Shown one piece after another: positions 22,641 through 34,979 of a DNA stretch of 50,553 nt. The translations under genes were made by a program, and so were the position numbers. The notes beneath the pieces were generated by a model that made no database searches, was not told the origin of the DNA, and was given only the letters and a program-made list of their open reading frames with translations. Source of the DNA: Lingula anatina (taxonomy: Eukaryota; Brachiopoda; Lingulata; Lingulida; Lingulidae); contig NW_019773690.1 of NCBI RefSeq assembly GCF_001039355.2, positions 9,939 through 60,491 on the forward strand, in the 5' to 3' direction. Numbering within the stretch: position 1 is the stretch's first letter; the number at the start of each line of letters is the position of its first letter.

Positions 22641-24487
22641 CTTTGAGACCCTCGTACAATGCAGCCAGAATGAAGATTCCTATGCAGGATCCTACCATGG
22701 CTAAAAGGGAGATAATCTTGAAAGTTGAGAATTTCAAAATATGCAAATTAAAAGATGAAAGTTCAATGAAAATTTTATACTGGTACAATACATTTTCTTA
22801 ATGTCAAAATACAGTAATTATCAATAATATATCAACAGCCATAGTCAAAGTAAAGATAAACATGAAACAAGTTATATACATGTGAATCATAGATCAAAGA
22901 CTGCAGCAAGAAGCAGAGGAACAGACTAGGGAATGACATTTTTTATTTTTCCTGGCTAAGCTGACAGCTCATAGCCTTCTGAATCAATAATAGTAAAATG
23001 GATGACAAAATGAATGTACAATCAACAGTACTTGATGCTATCTAAAATGTTCATTGTCCAAAAATGTTATGAAAACCAGTCTTATCTGCAAATTGATCAG
23101 AGCACAGGCTCAGCAATGGAGACAACAAATACTGCACAAGGTTTTTCTAGTTTTTTCTTACCTCCAACTGTATGTGTCTGCCACTGATAAAACAATATTG
23201 TCTCCATGACTCCTGTGTGGAAATACATCTAGAATAAAAACATTTTATTCTAAATCAATTTAATTTCGTGAAGTTCTCAATTGGTATGTAAAGTTAATTT
23301 TTGACACTAATTATTTTTTACAAATTGAGTGTAATTTCATTAAATACAACTATTTGATTTCTACCAGCAAATCTATTCATAAAATGCCACAACAGCCATA
23401 CATGCAGTTCTTTACTTATATATATAAACTTTCTATTCATAAATTGATTTGAATCTTTGTATTTTTACATTTTGACAAGTGGTTTCATCGATAAACCAGC
23501 ACTATTGACCGCAGTTAAATTTATAATAAGCCATCTAAGAAGCATCTTCAAGAAACTATAGTGACAATAAGTTGTAACGTCTTTTCAATTTTTATTAATT
23601 TTTCAATATTCTAATCCCGAATCCTTTTATAACTGTATTTTGTTTATTTACAAGAGAACCTGAGCTAACACACACAGAAAAAGGGAGAGATCATGGACAA
23701 ATGTTGATGATAATGACTGCCTGTCTTACATTGAGGAAATCAATCATATCCTGCAGCAGAAGTATGCCATTACCACCCTGAGTCTTTCATCAAAGAATGA
23801 GCTGACATATCAATACAAAAGACAATTAAGCTCCTGGATTTGCCAAGAAACTTTGGGTTGCTATTTTTCCCTTTCCTATAATGTGTAAGTGCTCAAAATG
23901 CATTTATGAAATGATGATTTACTTAATTCATGATAGAGGTCTATACATATGATGGTAGATTATCTCCAACCCACACAATAAAGCAGAGTTGGAGTCAACA
24001 AGTGTTATGGCAGGTTAAATACAGTGTATAGGATTGAATATGATGTAAGACAGTCAGTATTCACTACATATTTAATTGATCTCTCTTGATCCTTCTCTCT
24101 CTCTCTCTCTCTCTCTCTCATCACAAACCAAAAATCCGGGCATTTGCACTGATGTAGTTTTTATATTTACTGTAACACATTATCATTTTCTTTTACTTAC
24201 TAATTGTTACACGTATATTGAACAGTAATTATAGCTATAATCTACAGTATACTGTCACCATTATTTTCATATACAGGAATACAGGTAGAATTATTCCTGA
24301 CCTTCATTTCATGGTTCATGTTCATTCCTAGATCACTGCCCATGTTGTGTCCTGCGTGGGGGTCTCCGATACTACCGCTTCCCATATCGTGCCCCGCGTG
24401 TGGATCTACTGTGTTGTATGTTGCGTTGCCCATATCATGGCCTGCATGTGGGTTTATGGTCACAGACATATTGTGCATGGAATGATT
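22641..24487 (-). pseudogene. SLC31A1: Truncated second copy of the CTR1 coding exons
   Basis: The exons 24302-24487, 23162-23228 and 22641-22700 match the complete copy. The last is cut in mid exon at the N, so the second half of that exon and the final exon (second and third membrane segments) are missing. Only one amino-acid change is seen (Asp to Glu in MNHEMK); other differences are silent. Low divergence and truncation at an assembly gap argue that this is the other haplotype of the same gene. In that case these are real exons of a single gene, not a pseudogene. Confidence 0.75.
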
Positions 24488-25725
24488 CTAGAAATAGAAT
24501 AAAAAAACAGCATGGATTAATTTTAAAGAGATGTCATTAATGTTTTACCTGTAAAATATGTTTGAAAATCTTCCATCATAGGTTTTTGCAAAGCAGTAAT
24601 TTTCTCTTATTGCAAAAAATCGATTTCTTCACGTATAACCACCTATCGTAAAAATTTCATCAAAACTTGTGAAGAATTTTTTAAAATATAACAAACCACT
24701 AACATAAAGACCAACTGATGCACAGATATACCAACACTAATGAAAATGTAGCCTCCACTGGTGAATGTACCAACAAAGCCTGACAAGATGGGACATATGA
24801 AGTGACACCTGCTATAACCTGACAGGGAATGTGGTCTTGGCTAGGACAGTAAGGCTAAATCTTTATCTCTCAAGACTGAAGAGATAAACTTAATACATAT
24901 CCCTAGCACATGGAGCCAGCTAAGGAGTGGTCATCAAATACCTTTAGTTAAACATAATTAAAACCCAAATGTAAATATCATGGCAAAATTCACACCAAGG
25001 CTACAGTGCCTTCTGTGGATGGGTGAGGTGGGTGGGTGGGGGGTAGGGGGGGGCAGAGACTTTAAGTAGCACAGCAAGCCTGTCAACTGAGATCACAGTA
25101 CAAAATTAACAATTAAATTTTGGGGGATGTTCAGCTCTTTATAGATTGTGAAACTTGTTTGAAGCTTATAGAATGTTAAATGCATTGTTCTCACCGGCCC
25201 ATATGTACCCAGTATGTGGAACATACAGATGTGCAATAACTACCTACTATCAACTGAGACCATCTTTTTGGTTATCTGAGACACTGGCCAGGACTATCCT
25301 AGAGACACACTTGTATCATGTGATGTGTGTTTATTAAATGTGATGTAAATTGATTTTATATATAATTGCCAGACTGGCTAGCTGAATGACCACCCAGACA
25401 AGCTTACTGACCACTGTCAGTCACTGTGGTCAGTGTGGGTCAGTGCACGGTCACAGTGGACTGCATTTGTCCAAAATCTCTCATTTGTGAGCACTGATTT
25501 GTTAAAATATGATCTCAAGATAAGGCACAGCAGTCTGGAAGATATCAGACTAGTGCCATCTCTATAAAAACACAAAAAGACAGCATTCATCGAGATAAGA
25601 AATGCACTAAGTAGCTATAAAGATAAAGGCAACTCATCTCAGATAAACTGGCATAAACTGATAGTCATTCTATACTATCTCAGACCAAAAAATAAATAAA
25701 TAAATAAATAAATAAATAAATAGAT
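22641..25725. repeat. Copy B of the duplicated copper transporter block
   Basis: This is collinear with 19063-22636, with scattered substitutions and microsatellite length changes. For example, a (TC)n run at about 24093-24119 is longer than its counterpart near 21016, and the (AAAT)n run at about 25688-25722 is shorter. Unlike copy A, it continues into unique DNA to the right. Confidence 0.85.
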
Positions 25726-28660
25726 AAAAGAAGGTAACTACAAAGGAAACAGAAAGGGGAAAGAGTAACTGCTCACTGGGCATTGGCTACAGTAACATTA
25801 CAACAGTTTTACAACAAAATCTGTTGGAGATTACACTGTGCCGAGACATGCTGTGGAATGAACACATGCGACAATACAAGCTGGGTATGTGGCAAACAAT
25901 CGGTAACAATTACAAAGCCGCAGCATTCAATGGTCAATTTTCCATAATAAGTACCTTGGTGTATGTCTACTCATGATGCCTTATCTCTAGCCAGGGAGAG
26001 CAGTAGACCTTTTAATCTTTCCACTCGGTTGATGACAATGGTAAAAGAGTCCCGTCATTTAAATTAAACCTATGGAGGCTGTGTTCACAGTAGAGCTAAG
26101 TTAGATCATAGCCAGTTTATATTATATATGACAGCTAGGTTTCATATTCTAAGGCAGTGCTGTTGTGTCTTTATGTATCAAATATAATATTAAATATAAT
26201 ATTTTTTAAAATTTTATCTTTAAGAAACACTTTACTTGATTGTCATCTCATTTCATTTAATGCATTTTACAATTGTATTTATCTATAATTTATCGCACAA
26301 TCCATATCTAATTTTATTTAGCTGCAAATAAATAAATAATTAAACTCAGACTGCAATAATATTCTGACTTCCTAGACCTGAAAGCTGTGCACATATCCAA
26401 AATGTCAAGTAATTTCTTCTAACACCAGATGGTTATAAAAACCTGTCTATGTAGCTTGGCACTCAGAAAAAAAGGTTGAAAATTGATGTTGATGAAAGTT
26501 GATGTCATACCAGTATACTGACAGTGCTTCCAAAGCCATGGGATACATGATCCATGACAACTGATTTTTGTGACTTCCTTTCATGATCTGACAAAAAGCA
26601 TCCCTTGTTACAGATCAACTCTGTTATTGAAACTTACCAGTAGATCAAGGAACAAATTTAATATACAAATTGTGTGTTTTTGTGTGGGGGGTGTCTATCA
26701 AACCTACCAAAGCGTTTAATATGGAAGGTTGACACTGCTGGTATCTTCCTGTCTCACTGCTTATTAACAACTATATGTAGAAAGAAAGACGTACATGATG
26801 TCGTGACGTATCACGTACATAAACTTATCATTCGATACCCTCATTATGAGGCTGTTCTATACTTCACCTGTGGACTAAATATGGTTTACCTGCATGCACG
26901 ATTTTAAAAGCATCAACATTTGTGGAAAACTGATCCTGAAGGATATATGTCTCTAAAGGAAAGCAATAAATTTGACAGAGAGGGAGACCTAAAGTAATCT
27001 CAACAACATATCTTGTTTAGTTGCCAATGATACGGACATCCAGTCATGTGCACCAAGTCAGATTGCAATCTGCACGCAGGCTGCTGCAAAGTCGAGAAGA
27101 CAGTTATCTGTTTATTTTGATAGAAATGGTTTGTAGGAACATAACATGATGTTTCTCAAGTATACAATTTTGGCTTATATCTGTATAAATATCAAATGAA
27201 TGTGGGGAAGGGGGTGGGGGTCAAATATTTGTATTTCACTAAAAATGGATGTGGGCAGGGTGGGTCATGTGCCAGTCACTGCATTAAAAGACGGAAGCTG
27301 TTTTTCATGAAAGTGACCCAATTTCAGAGTCGAAAGAATCAAGTGAGAAAAATGCCTGACTAACCAAAAGTACTTACACAGTCAATTAACACTTCTTTCT
27401 TAATTCCTACTTATTCTGCTACTGCTTTAGTTCTGAGATAAGTGAGATATTCACCGTGACACGCGTCATAACTTTTATCATCACCCATCTCACCTGCATA
27501 AGTGTGCTTATCTATAATGCAGATCACGGAATAGTGAGACTGAATTCCAAGTTGTGTTTTTTTTTTTGCCTAAAATGCTTTTCTTAAGATTTTTTCCCCA
27601 ATTTGTCAGTTGAGGTGTGCTGGATCTGTTTTTTTTTTTTCATTTTGTTTTGACTAAATAACTATATATATTTCACAAGATCAAAAATTATAAATCATAT
27701 GTGGGCAACATTTTTTTCTACACTTCACACACACTACACTTCAACTTGAACATTTTATAGTAGTTTTGAAAATTTATCATCAAAGTGCAAAATGTGACAT
27801 TAAACCGAGTCTTTTATGTTCAGCAAATATTATTCAAAAATATTAATGGTATATACATTAATGGTATACATATGTATACACACTACTTGGTATACTTACC
27901 ATTGTGACTTGGGATTTTCCTCTTCAGTCCTAGCAGGAGGATACTCTGGCTATTATTTGTCCTGTTTAATGTGGCTGGTGTATATTTATGTAGGCACCCA
28001 ACTTTCACTGCTTCGCTGCACTTACTTTGTTGTTATTCAATAAAGTGTTTGTGCAATCAAATCTTTTTCACTGTCCAAAAATCATAAAATCCTGTCAACC
28101 AATTGGAATGCAGAATGTGCTCCCATAAACTTTTTTTTGGTTAGTGATTGCCAACCATGATTAATGAGATAACTTATTTTCTGTGGTTAGAAGGAAAAAT
28201 ACTCTTGTCGTGGTGTCTTCTATTGGAAGTGATCTAAATGACACTGAAATTGAAAGAGTATTGACACGCGTTAGACATGCCATTGGCATTAAACATGATG
28301 TGTTAAGTTACATAAAATTACATACAGTTCTTAGAAAAAGTAGATAAAAAAAACGTAAGAATCAGAAAAACAGTTAATGCTTTTTTTCTTCATTCATCTC
28401 CCTTGGGGTAGAGTTACCACAAAGAACAAAGCACTACTTCCTTATCACTTTTCAACCAACCAGTCCCATTCTAACAACGAAAAGGAAACAGAAACAAGGC
28501 AACTAAAGGTCTAAATGGGACAAATTCAAAACTAGCCATGTCTTTACATTTTTCTTTTCTTTTGTCTTTTCTTTTCTTTAATTTATAATTCTTTTATAAC
28601 TATGAACTCATCTTTGATAATTTTGGCATTATTTTGGTTTTACAACCTTTAACAAAGCTT

Positions 28661-28876
28661 TGGGTGCATTCCCAGAGATTTAGATCGATCCAGAGATTTA
28701 GATTTAGATCAACCTAACTCCCTGGGGGTTCACGCTAAATTGCAGTCAGCTGAGCGTGCACCATAGTTAATTACCCCCTTACAGCTTTAGTAGGCGGGGC
28801 AGATGCTTAAGCCGGCTAATCTAGTGAGACTCCCCACAGGGATAGATCGATCTAAAATCTTTGGGAATGGGGTCTT
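28661..28876. mobile_element. Foldback (MITE-like) element, copy 1 of a family
   Basis: The left end (GCATTCCCAGAGATTTAGAT, then CGATC) and the inverted right end (CCATTCCCAAAGATTTTAGA, then TCGATC) pair with few mismatches. The interior shares TTCACGCTAAATTG, GAGCGTGC and AGTTAATTACCCCC with the element near 35430-35720. No clear target duplication could be fixed. Confidence 0.5.
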
Positions 28877-29262
28877 AGAGATAAATATCTCTTTTCCTCA
28901 TAGATCTTTGATGTCATATGTACAAGAACTTTATTACAGGTGCAATGATTTCAGTCTTTAATCTTTAGTTTTTTTTAGCTAACATAGGTTGTCAGTGCCC
29001 ACAAGGTCAATCATATTGAAAAAATTCATCAAAGGAATAATATGATCATATCTAGTTATGATAGTGACCTGCCTTTTAAGGCAAAAATAAACCATCAAGT
29101 TTAAATCGAAATGGTAACTTTCCTTCCCAGTTTGCTTTTGAAAAATCATATTTAACAGCTTTCCTCATGCCTCCACCAGACTTACCAACCTTAAATCTTC
29201 CTTTTCTGACTCTAACTATAATTTCGTAACAATTTTGGAAAAGGCAAGATCAAATTCCGAAC

Positions 29263-29526
29263 TTAAGCGCAGGTTTTCAGGGGCAGATTGAGGCCATCTT
29301 CTGGGTCTTCTGGAAGATGGTCAGAATTTTTCAAGTTTACATTGACAGGTATATAATTTTTCTGTTGTAAGACAGTCAAAACAAGGATGAATAAAAGAGC
29401 CAACTTGTCAAGACTGTCAGAAAACACCTCTGGATCCACCCCGGGTTTTCTAGATACACCGTTCATTCCACGACTCCACTTCCAGATCTCATAAGACTCT
29501 TGTGCTGTGACCCACATTACTTTCAA
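29263..29526 (-). CDS. Possible coding remnant inside the copper transporter intron
   Basis: This open frame of up to 87 codons ends in TAA. It includes ESYEIWKWSRGMNGV, a hydrophobic stretch LALLFILVLTVLQ and an acidic tail (PEDPEDGLNLP). A pyrimidine tract ending TAACCTCAG lies upstream at about 29555, and another minus-strand open frame sits at 29555-29782. Composition looks like real protein, but an in-frame stop just upstream and the lack of a matching donor prevent a gene model. It may be a last exon, a decayed retrocopy or a chance frame. Confidence 0.2.
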   Translation of the reverse strand: MKVMWVTAQESYEIWKWSRGMNGVSRKPGVDPEVFSDSLDKLALLFILVLTVLQQKNYIPVNVNLKNSDHLPEDPEDGLNLPLKTCA

Positions 29527-31085
29527 ACTGTGTCAAGATGCCTGACTACTGAGGTTAGGCAGGGAAGGGTAAATATAACTTTTTTTTTTTTGCGATATTG
29601 ATTATTTCCCTCAAAAGTTCAACCAGAAGCAATTCATGCACTAAGAATGTATTCAAAATCCTGGCTTGGATCACTTTAATGTACCCAAGAGTGGGCAGGA
29701 AATCCTGTAATAATACCAGCATATCAACCTGTTCATGATTCAAATCAATTACCACCATAATAATGTACATGACTCTGAACACTGGATAGCATAATTACAG
29801 ACTAGTGTTATTCTATCATATAATCAGGGAGGTTTCCATGATGCACATTTGTAATAAAAAGCGAGATTTGCCTTATCTTCAGTAGATATCCCATACCCAA
29901 GTTACATTTACATTAAACATCCACATATGGGAGAGCCTTGCCACTTTGCTATCTTAAATTCTTCTTTATCATGTACAAGTACATTTTCCTTTTCTTTATT
30001 ATAAACCCCTACAGCAATGGAGGGTTTAAATGTAGCATTAAAAAAAAAAGCTAAAAGGAGTACTATTTATTGCAAATCATCCCTCCCATCTAAGATGCAA
30101 ATTAAGTGGTTACAGATCCGACAATCATAAGGTTGGTCATGCCCGCGAGCATTCTTTTTAGCCATGCTCTGACTTGCAGATCTTGTGTGTGATGTGTACA
30201 CTGTAAATGTGATCCAGATCTGTTATGGTAACAATGTCCTGTTAGTAACTGGCTTTGGAAAAAAAACTTCCTGGTTTCTGTTTTTGAGGAAACAATTGGC
30301 CACATCATACTAATACATAAATCTACAGAGGACAAACGCCAAGGACAAATACTGGCTGTACACTGACAGTCAATTAAATTTAAAAACCAATAACTAGTAC
30401 AAGCCTGCCAATAATTCATAGATTTATCTATTTTTTTTTCTTTCCATCTTCAGAATTATTCATTTACGTTTTATTTTATTTTTCTTTTCAAAAATCATTT
30501 TATTTTTACTTCTACAGATAATATCTAAGGCCCCATTCATAGGCAGTCTACACAAAGTTTGGTCAATTTACACAGACAAATAGGAATACTGGTAGGGTTG
30601 AATTTATGTGTAAAAGCAGTTTTTACTGACAAAACCAAGACACCTTTACATACCGCATTTGTATACAGGGGAAACATTGTGGAGCTTACATTTTAGCAGT
30701 GCAAAGTAGCTTAAGGCAACCTGGGCAAACGCTGGTTGTAAGCATATATGTACATGTACATTTTGTAAGCTTCAAGCCTACAAATATGTTTTGCTCTACA
30801 AATAACGATCTTTGGACCTAGAATAAAAATATAATACCAGCAATGCCAAAATATACCACACTGTTAAGGATTAACAGACAAGACGAGAATGTTCATAACC
30901 GTTTCTGATTGAACATTTGTGATGTGATCTGAAAGATGGCCATTTATTTTGTTCTCTTCATTGCTCATTATACATGGCGTCTATCTACTAAACCCTAGGA
31001 TAGGTAGTAGCTTTCGTTTACTTCAATCTCAAAACTGGGGCCCTAATATCTCTAAAATGACATAAGGTAACAACGATAAACCTAC

Positions 31086-31200
31086 CTTTAGACTCCTGGT
31101 TTGTTGAAATGGTCCATATGCTGTGCACGTCTACCGCTTGTCACTGTTTGTCCTGGAACAACACTACCAGGATCTGCGTCACGTAACTCCTTGTTGCTGA
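31086..31200 (-). promoter_or_regulatory. SLC31A1: Probable 5' UTR exon of the copper transporter with a short upstream ORF
   Basis: On the minus strand a strong donor (TAAAG|GTAGGT) ends at 31086. The sequence just upstream contains a nine-codon ORF (MDHFNKPGV, 31117 down to 31088) that stops two bases before the donor. The coding ATG lies in the next exon (21388, or 24478 in copy B). The transcription start is not determined; 31200 is only an approximate limit. Confidence 0.45.
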
Positions 31201-31518
31201 CCCGGAAGTCCTTCATTCAAAGCCCAATCTAGATTTTTCAAAGCCGACGGTTATTCATAAATTGTTTAGCCATACTATTACACTACCATTCGAGTAACCC
31301 CAACTTAAACTTCATTTTTGACTAATCATATGATTTTCAATGATTTATTGTAATATATTTCCTATTATTATTCCGGTGTGCATATTTGTTTTCACTGCCT
31401 TGACGAAACTAAAATTAGGCCTGACACCGACCTTGTATGTCCTATGTTCCTGTCTTGTGACTTTCTTCAAAGGAACTCCAAACAAAACATTCGATTCATG
31501 CCTATCATGTGAAGGATC
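31201..31518. promoter_or_regulatory. Presumed bidirectional promoter between CTR1 and FKBP15
   Basis: The two genes diverge from here: the CTR1 donor is at 31086 and the FKBP15 ATG at 31519. No TATA box is obvious. A CGTCACGTAA stretch at about 31168-31177 resembles CRE or E-box-like sites. Placement follows from gene orientation, not from a mapped start site. Confidence 0.45.
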
Positions 31519-34500
31519 ATGTCGTTTTTTACTGCAGATGACGATGACCAGGATTTCTCGCTAACTGGAGGCGGGTGAGATATTTGGGATGTGATTATGT
31601 TGTTTTATCAAAGAAAAAAAGGTTCACTTCCTGTTCACAGATGAGTTGGGGGTGGTGACAAGTAGCGGTTGTCACACGGGAATTTGGAGGCATAAACACA
31701 CTTGAATAAATAAAAATGATATTGGAATTAGCCGGTTTACTTTTCACATTGATTTAGTCAAAATATGTCAAACAGTCTTGTGCTCTTTATGGAAGATCCG
31801 CAAGCATTAATAAACTGTTTTGCTTTTATTTTGCCCCTTAATTATCAAATCGCTCACCAATTTATACATGATTCCAGCTCCAAACTAGCCTCTATATTTG
31901 GCATCGACCAGGCTTCCAATCAGGGTGGCAATGAGTCCCTGAAGTACACTGCCCCAAAGCAGCCCAGACCAGCCCAGGCACAGCCTCAAGGGGGCGCTCC
32001 TGCAGTACTCCATGCCTGTGCTGTACAGACATATAAATTGTGAGTATGCTAGGATGGTGCATAGTTATTGAAATAGGAATTTTTGTTGTGTGTTTTTTTC
32101 ATGCATTCTACAACACAACTCAATTTAGTATGGATGGCATATTGATTGATTTTATCAATATGTCATGTAAATCTACTGTAGACAGTGTTTCACTCACATA
32201 AACTGATGAATGTTGACTGGTGTTTATTATCACGTAAAGGAAGTTTTCAAACACTATAATGTAGTTTAGGTTTTATTTTAGAGTGAAATCTTTGAAAGGA
32301 TTGGCATTTAGGACTTTATTCTAGTTTATAAATAGATACTTTATCAGTTAACAAACAATTTAAACCTGTTTTGCTGAAGTTAAGGGGCTAGTATTGTTAC
32401 CACACATCTTGTAAAGGAGACTTTCCTCTGTTCCAGTGTAAACAATCAGTATGCCAGCCAGGGAAAACTTGGTGCTGCTATAGTGGGTAGTCATGAAGCA
32501 AAAGATGTAAGTATCTATACATTTTTGGTGCCTCTTAAAATAAATAAACCATTGCAGATATTTATAATAGAGGGATAAGGAAAAAAACAGATCAATTATC
32601 AAATATATTTCCTGATTGCAACAGCAGGTGTGCTTATAATACTAAATACGTGCGTTTATTACGACAAGTATTAATGATAATGTTGATTAAAATACCTTTC
32701 GAAATATTTGCATTGTTGAATAATTTAAAATGAGACAAATCAAAATACTTGATAAAAAGTATTTGATGTGCATAAAAATAAAGAATACAATTTACTTTTT
32801 GAATGAGTTGTGTAATGTTTCTGTCATGACCTGCATCAATATTTCCTTTTAGTACAAGTTGCTTCTCTATGTCAGCAAGCAACAGCAAGTTACCACAGCA
32901 AGAATTTCTTCTAGCTTTAATTTTACAGTGAGTGACTTTTTATCATTAGCATAAATATGTATATCTGATTATTATATATATATACTGGTATATTACTGTG
33001 AGCATCATGGCATGTCAGTTGAAGTGTGAATTTATTTACTTGTGTATCCTAAATAGCATGGTTTATGAATGTCAGGATTAAGAGCAAACAATATATGAAA
33101 TATAATGATAAGTAGAATCTTTTCCTTGGTGTAATGCATTGCTTTTATATTAATTCCAGATTCAAGCCAACAATTATGCTAACTTCTATGATGATGCCAG
33201 ACAGAACTGGTCTCTCAACTTTGACAGCACTGATAGTGCAGTGCAATTTGCAAAGCATGTAAGTCAAAAACTAAAAAGGTATAAGAAGTGATCCAAAAAA
33301 AATTTTTTTGAATTTTTTTATGTGATTACATTTTCAGTATCCCTAGTTCTATACTGTTTTAGTTTTCATGTCCATTCAAATCACTTTACTTAGGGTGAAA
33401 AGTAAAGAATTGAAGCAGTGCTTTCACTGTAGATATTGGACATGTTTCACAGGAACACATAATGTAGACATTTCTTTCACCTATCTTGTTTATGTGTTCT
33501 AAGGTTGCTCTGGCCAAGGCCAACAGTTCAGGCAATGCTCTCACAGGCACTGTATCTCAGGAGCTTGTCTTGGGCGATGGTGGTGCCCTTGAGAGTGGGG
33601 ATAGTGCAGAGGTGAAGTATACAGGCTGGCTGCTGCAGAATAATACTTTTGGGCAGGTAAGTAGAGAGTGGTCAGATTTCCCTTGCATCAAGCCTTTTGA
33701 GAGTTGTGATAGAATCCATTACTGAAAAACATTTTCTTGTAATTTTATTATATTAAAATGTGTCTTGTCTAAAAAAAGTGTTTTTACTTCAGGTGTTTGA
33801 TAGTAATGCTAGTGCAGAAAAACTTTTCCGATTCAAGGTTGGGAAAGGAAAAGTCATAAAGGTAAGATTCATATTTGAAAATAATGGTAAGTAATGATAT
33901 AATTGAAACAAACATGGGTATGTATACCACATAACCAGTTAATAGTATTTAACATACATGTAAATCACTGTAATATTTTAAAAAACTGATCACTGATTTT
34001 AGAGTGCATTTTTAAATGAAAAGGCTCTGTATTTTAAAGATAAATCATTTGAAATGATTGTTTTCATGTGTTGCTCAGGGCTGGGATGATGGTGTGATAG
34101 GAATGAAGAAAGGCAGCAAACGTTTGCTGATCATTCCACCTCACCTGGCCTATGGTACACAGGGTATGGGGGCCAGGGTACCGCCCAGCTCTACTCTCAT
34201 ATTTGAGGTAGAAATTGTCAGGGTAGGTGAGCTTGTTATCTATAGAATAAGTATAAGAGAGTGTTCTAAAACTGTGTTTATGTTGCTCAAAAAGCTGGAT
34301 GCTGACAGAGAGAAACATTGTAATTCTTTCAAGGGGCATTTCAGAACCAGTTAGTGTGCACTGGTACTGAGCACTAATTCCATGGGGGGACTCGCTGAAT
34401 ACAATCAGATTAACAGACTAACGTGCCTTTTTCTGGCTTTGAGTAGATCAGGGAATTATATCTGATATAATTCCCTGAGTAGATACAGAGAAGCTTGTGA

Positions 34501-34938
34501 TAATATGAAAACTTTAGAAAAAAGAGGGGGAATGATGTCAGCCTGTTTAAATGTGGCTCTCAAGCTTATAAGTTTCAATCTTATGAATGCACCATACAAG
34601 TTGAATTTAGATATAATTAATATTATTATTATCATTAAGAGTATTTTGTCCTCCACCAGGTGAAGCTATCCAAGGAACATGTCCCTGAGCAGGCATCCAG
34701 TAGTGCCACTCCTCCCCCTGCTGCCAGCCTTGACATCCCAGAGACACACCAGGAAGATTCAGTGAAGTCTAGGAGCAAGTCCATCACAGAGCAGCTCTCA
34801 CATGTAAGCAGAAATAGCCACTGTTTGCACTATTTTTATTGTTTGAAAATCTACTTATCAGTCTCAGTATGCTGTTTAAGCTGTAGGGGATTTTTAATTT
34901 TGATATTATTTGGTAATATATTTAGTAATTGTGAGGCA

Positions 34939-34979
<41 letters not shown>

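Larger units (their letters stand above)
25726..31085. other. Large first intron of the copper transporter, no firm gene
   Basis: This AT-rich DNA lies between the N-terminal coding exon and the presumed 5' UTR exon. It contains a foldback element (about 28661-28876), several short T runs, and a cluster of minus-strand open frames at 29263-30419 that are protein-like but unidentified. Nothing else is supported. Confidence 0.5.
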
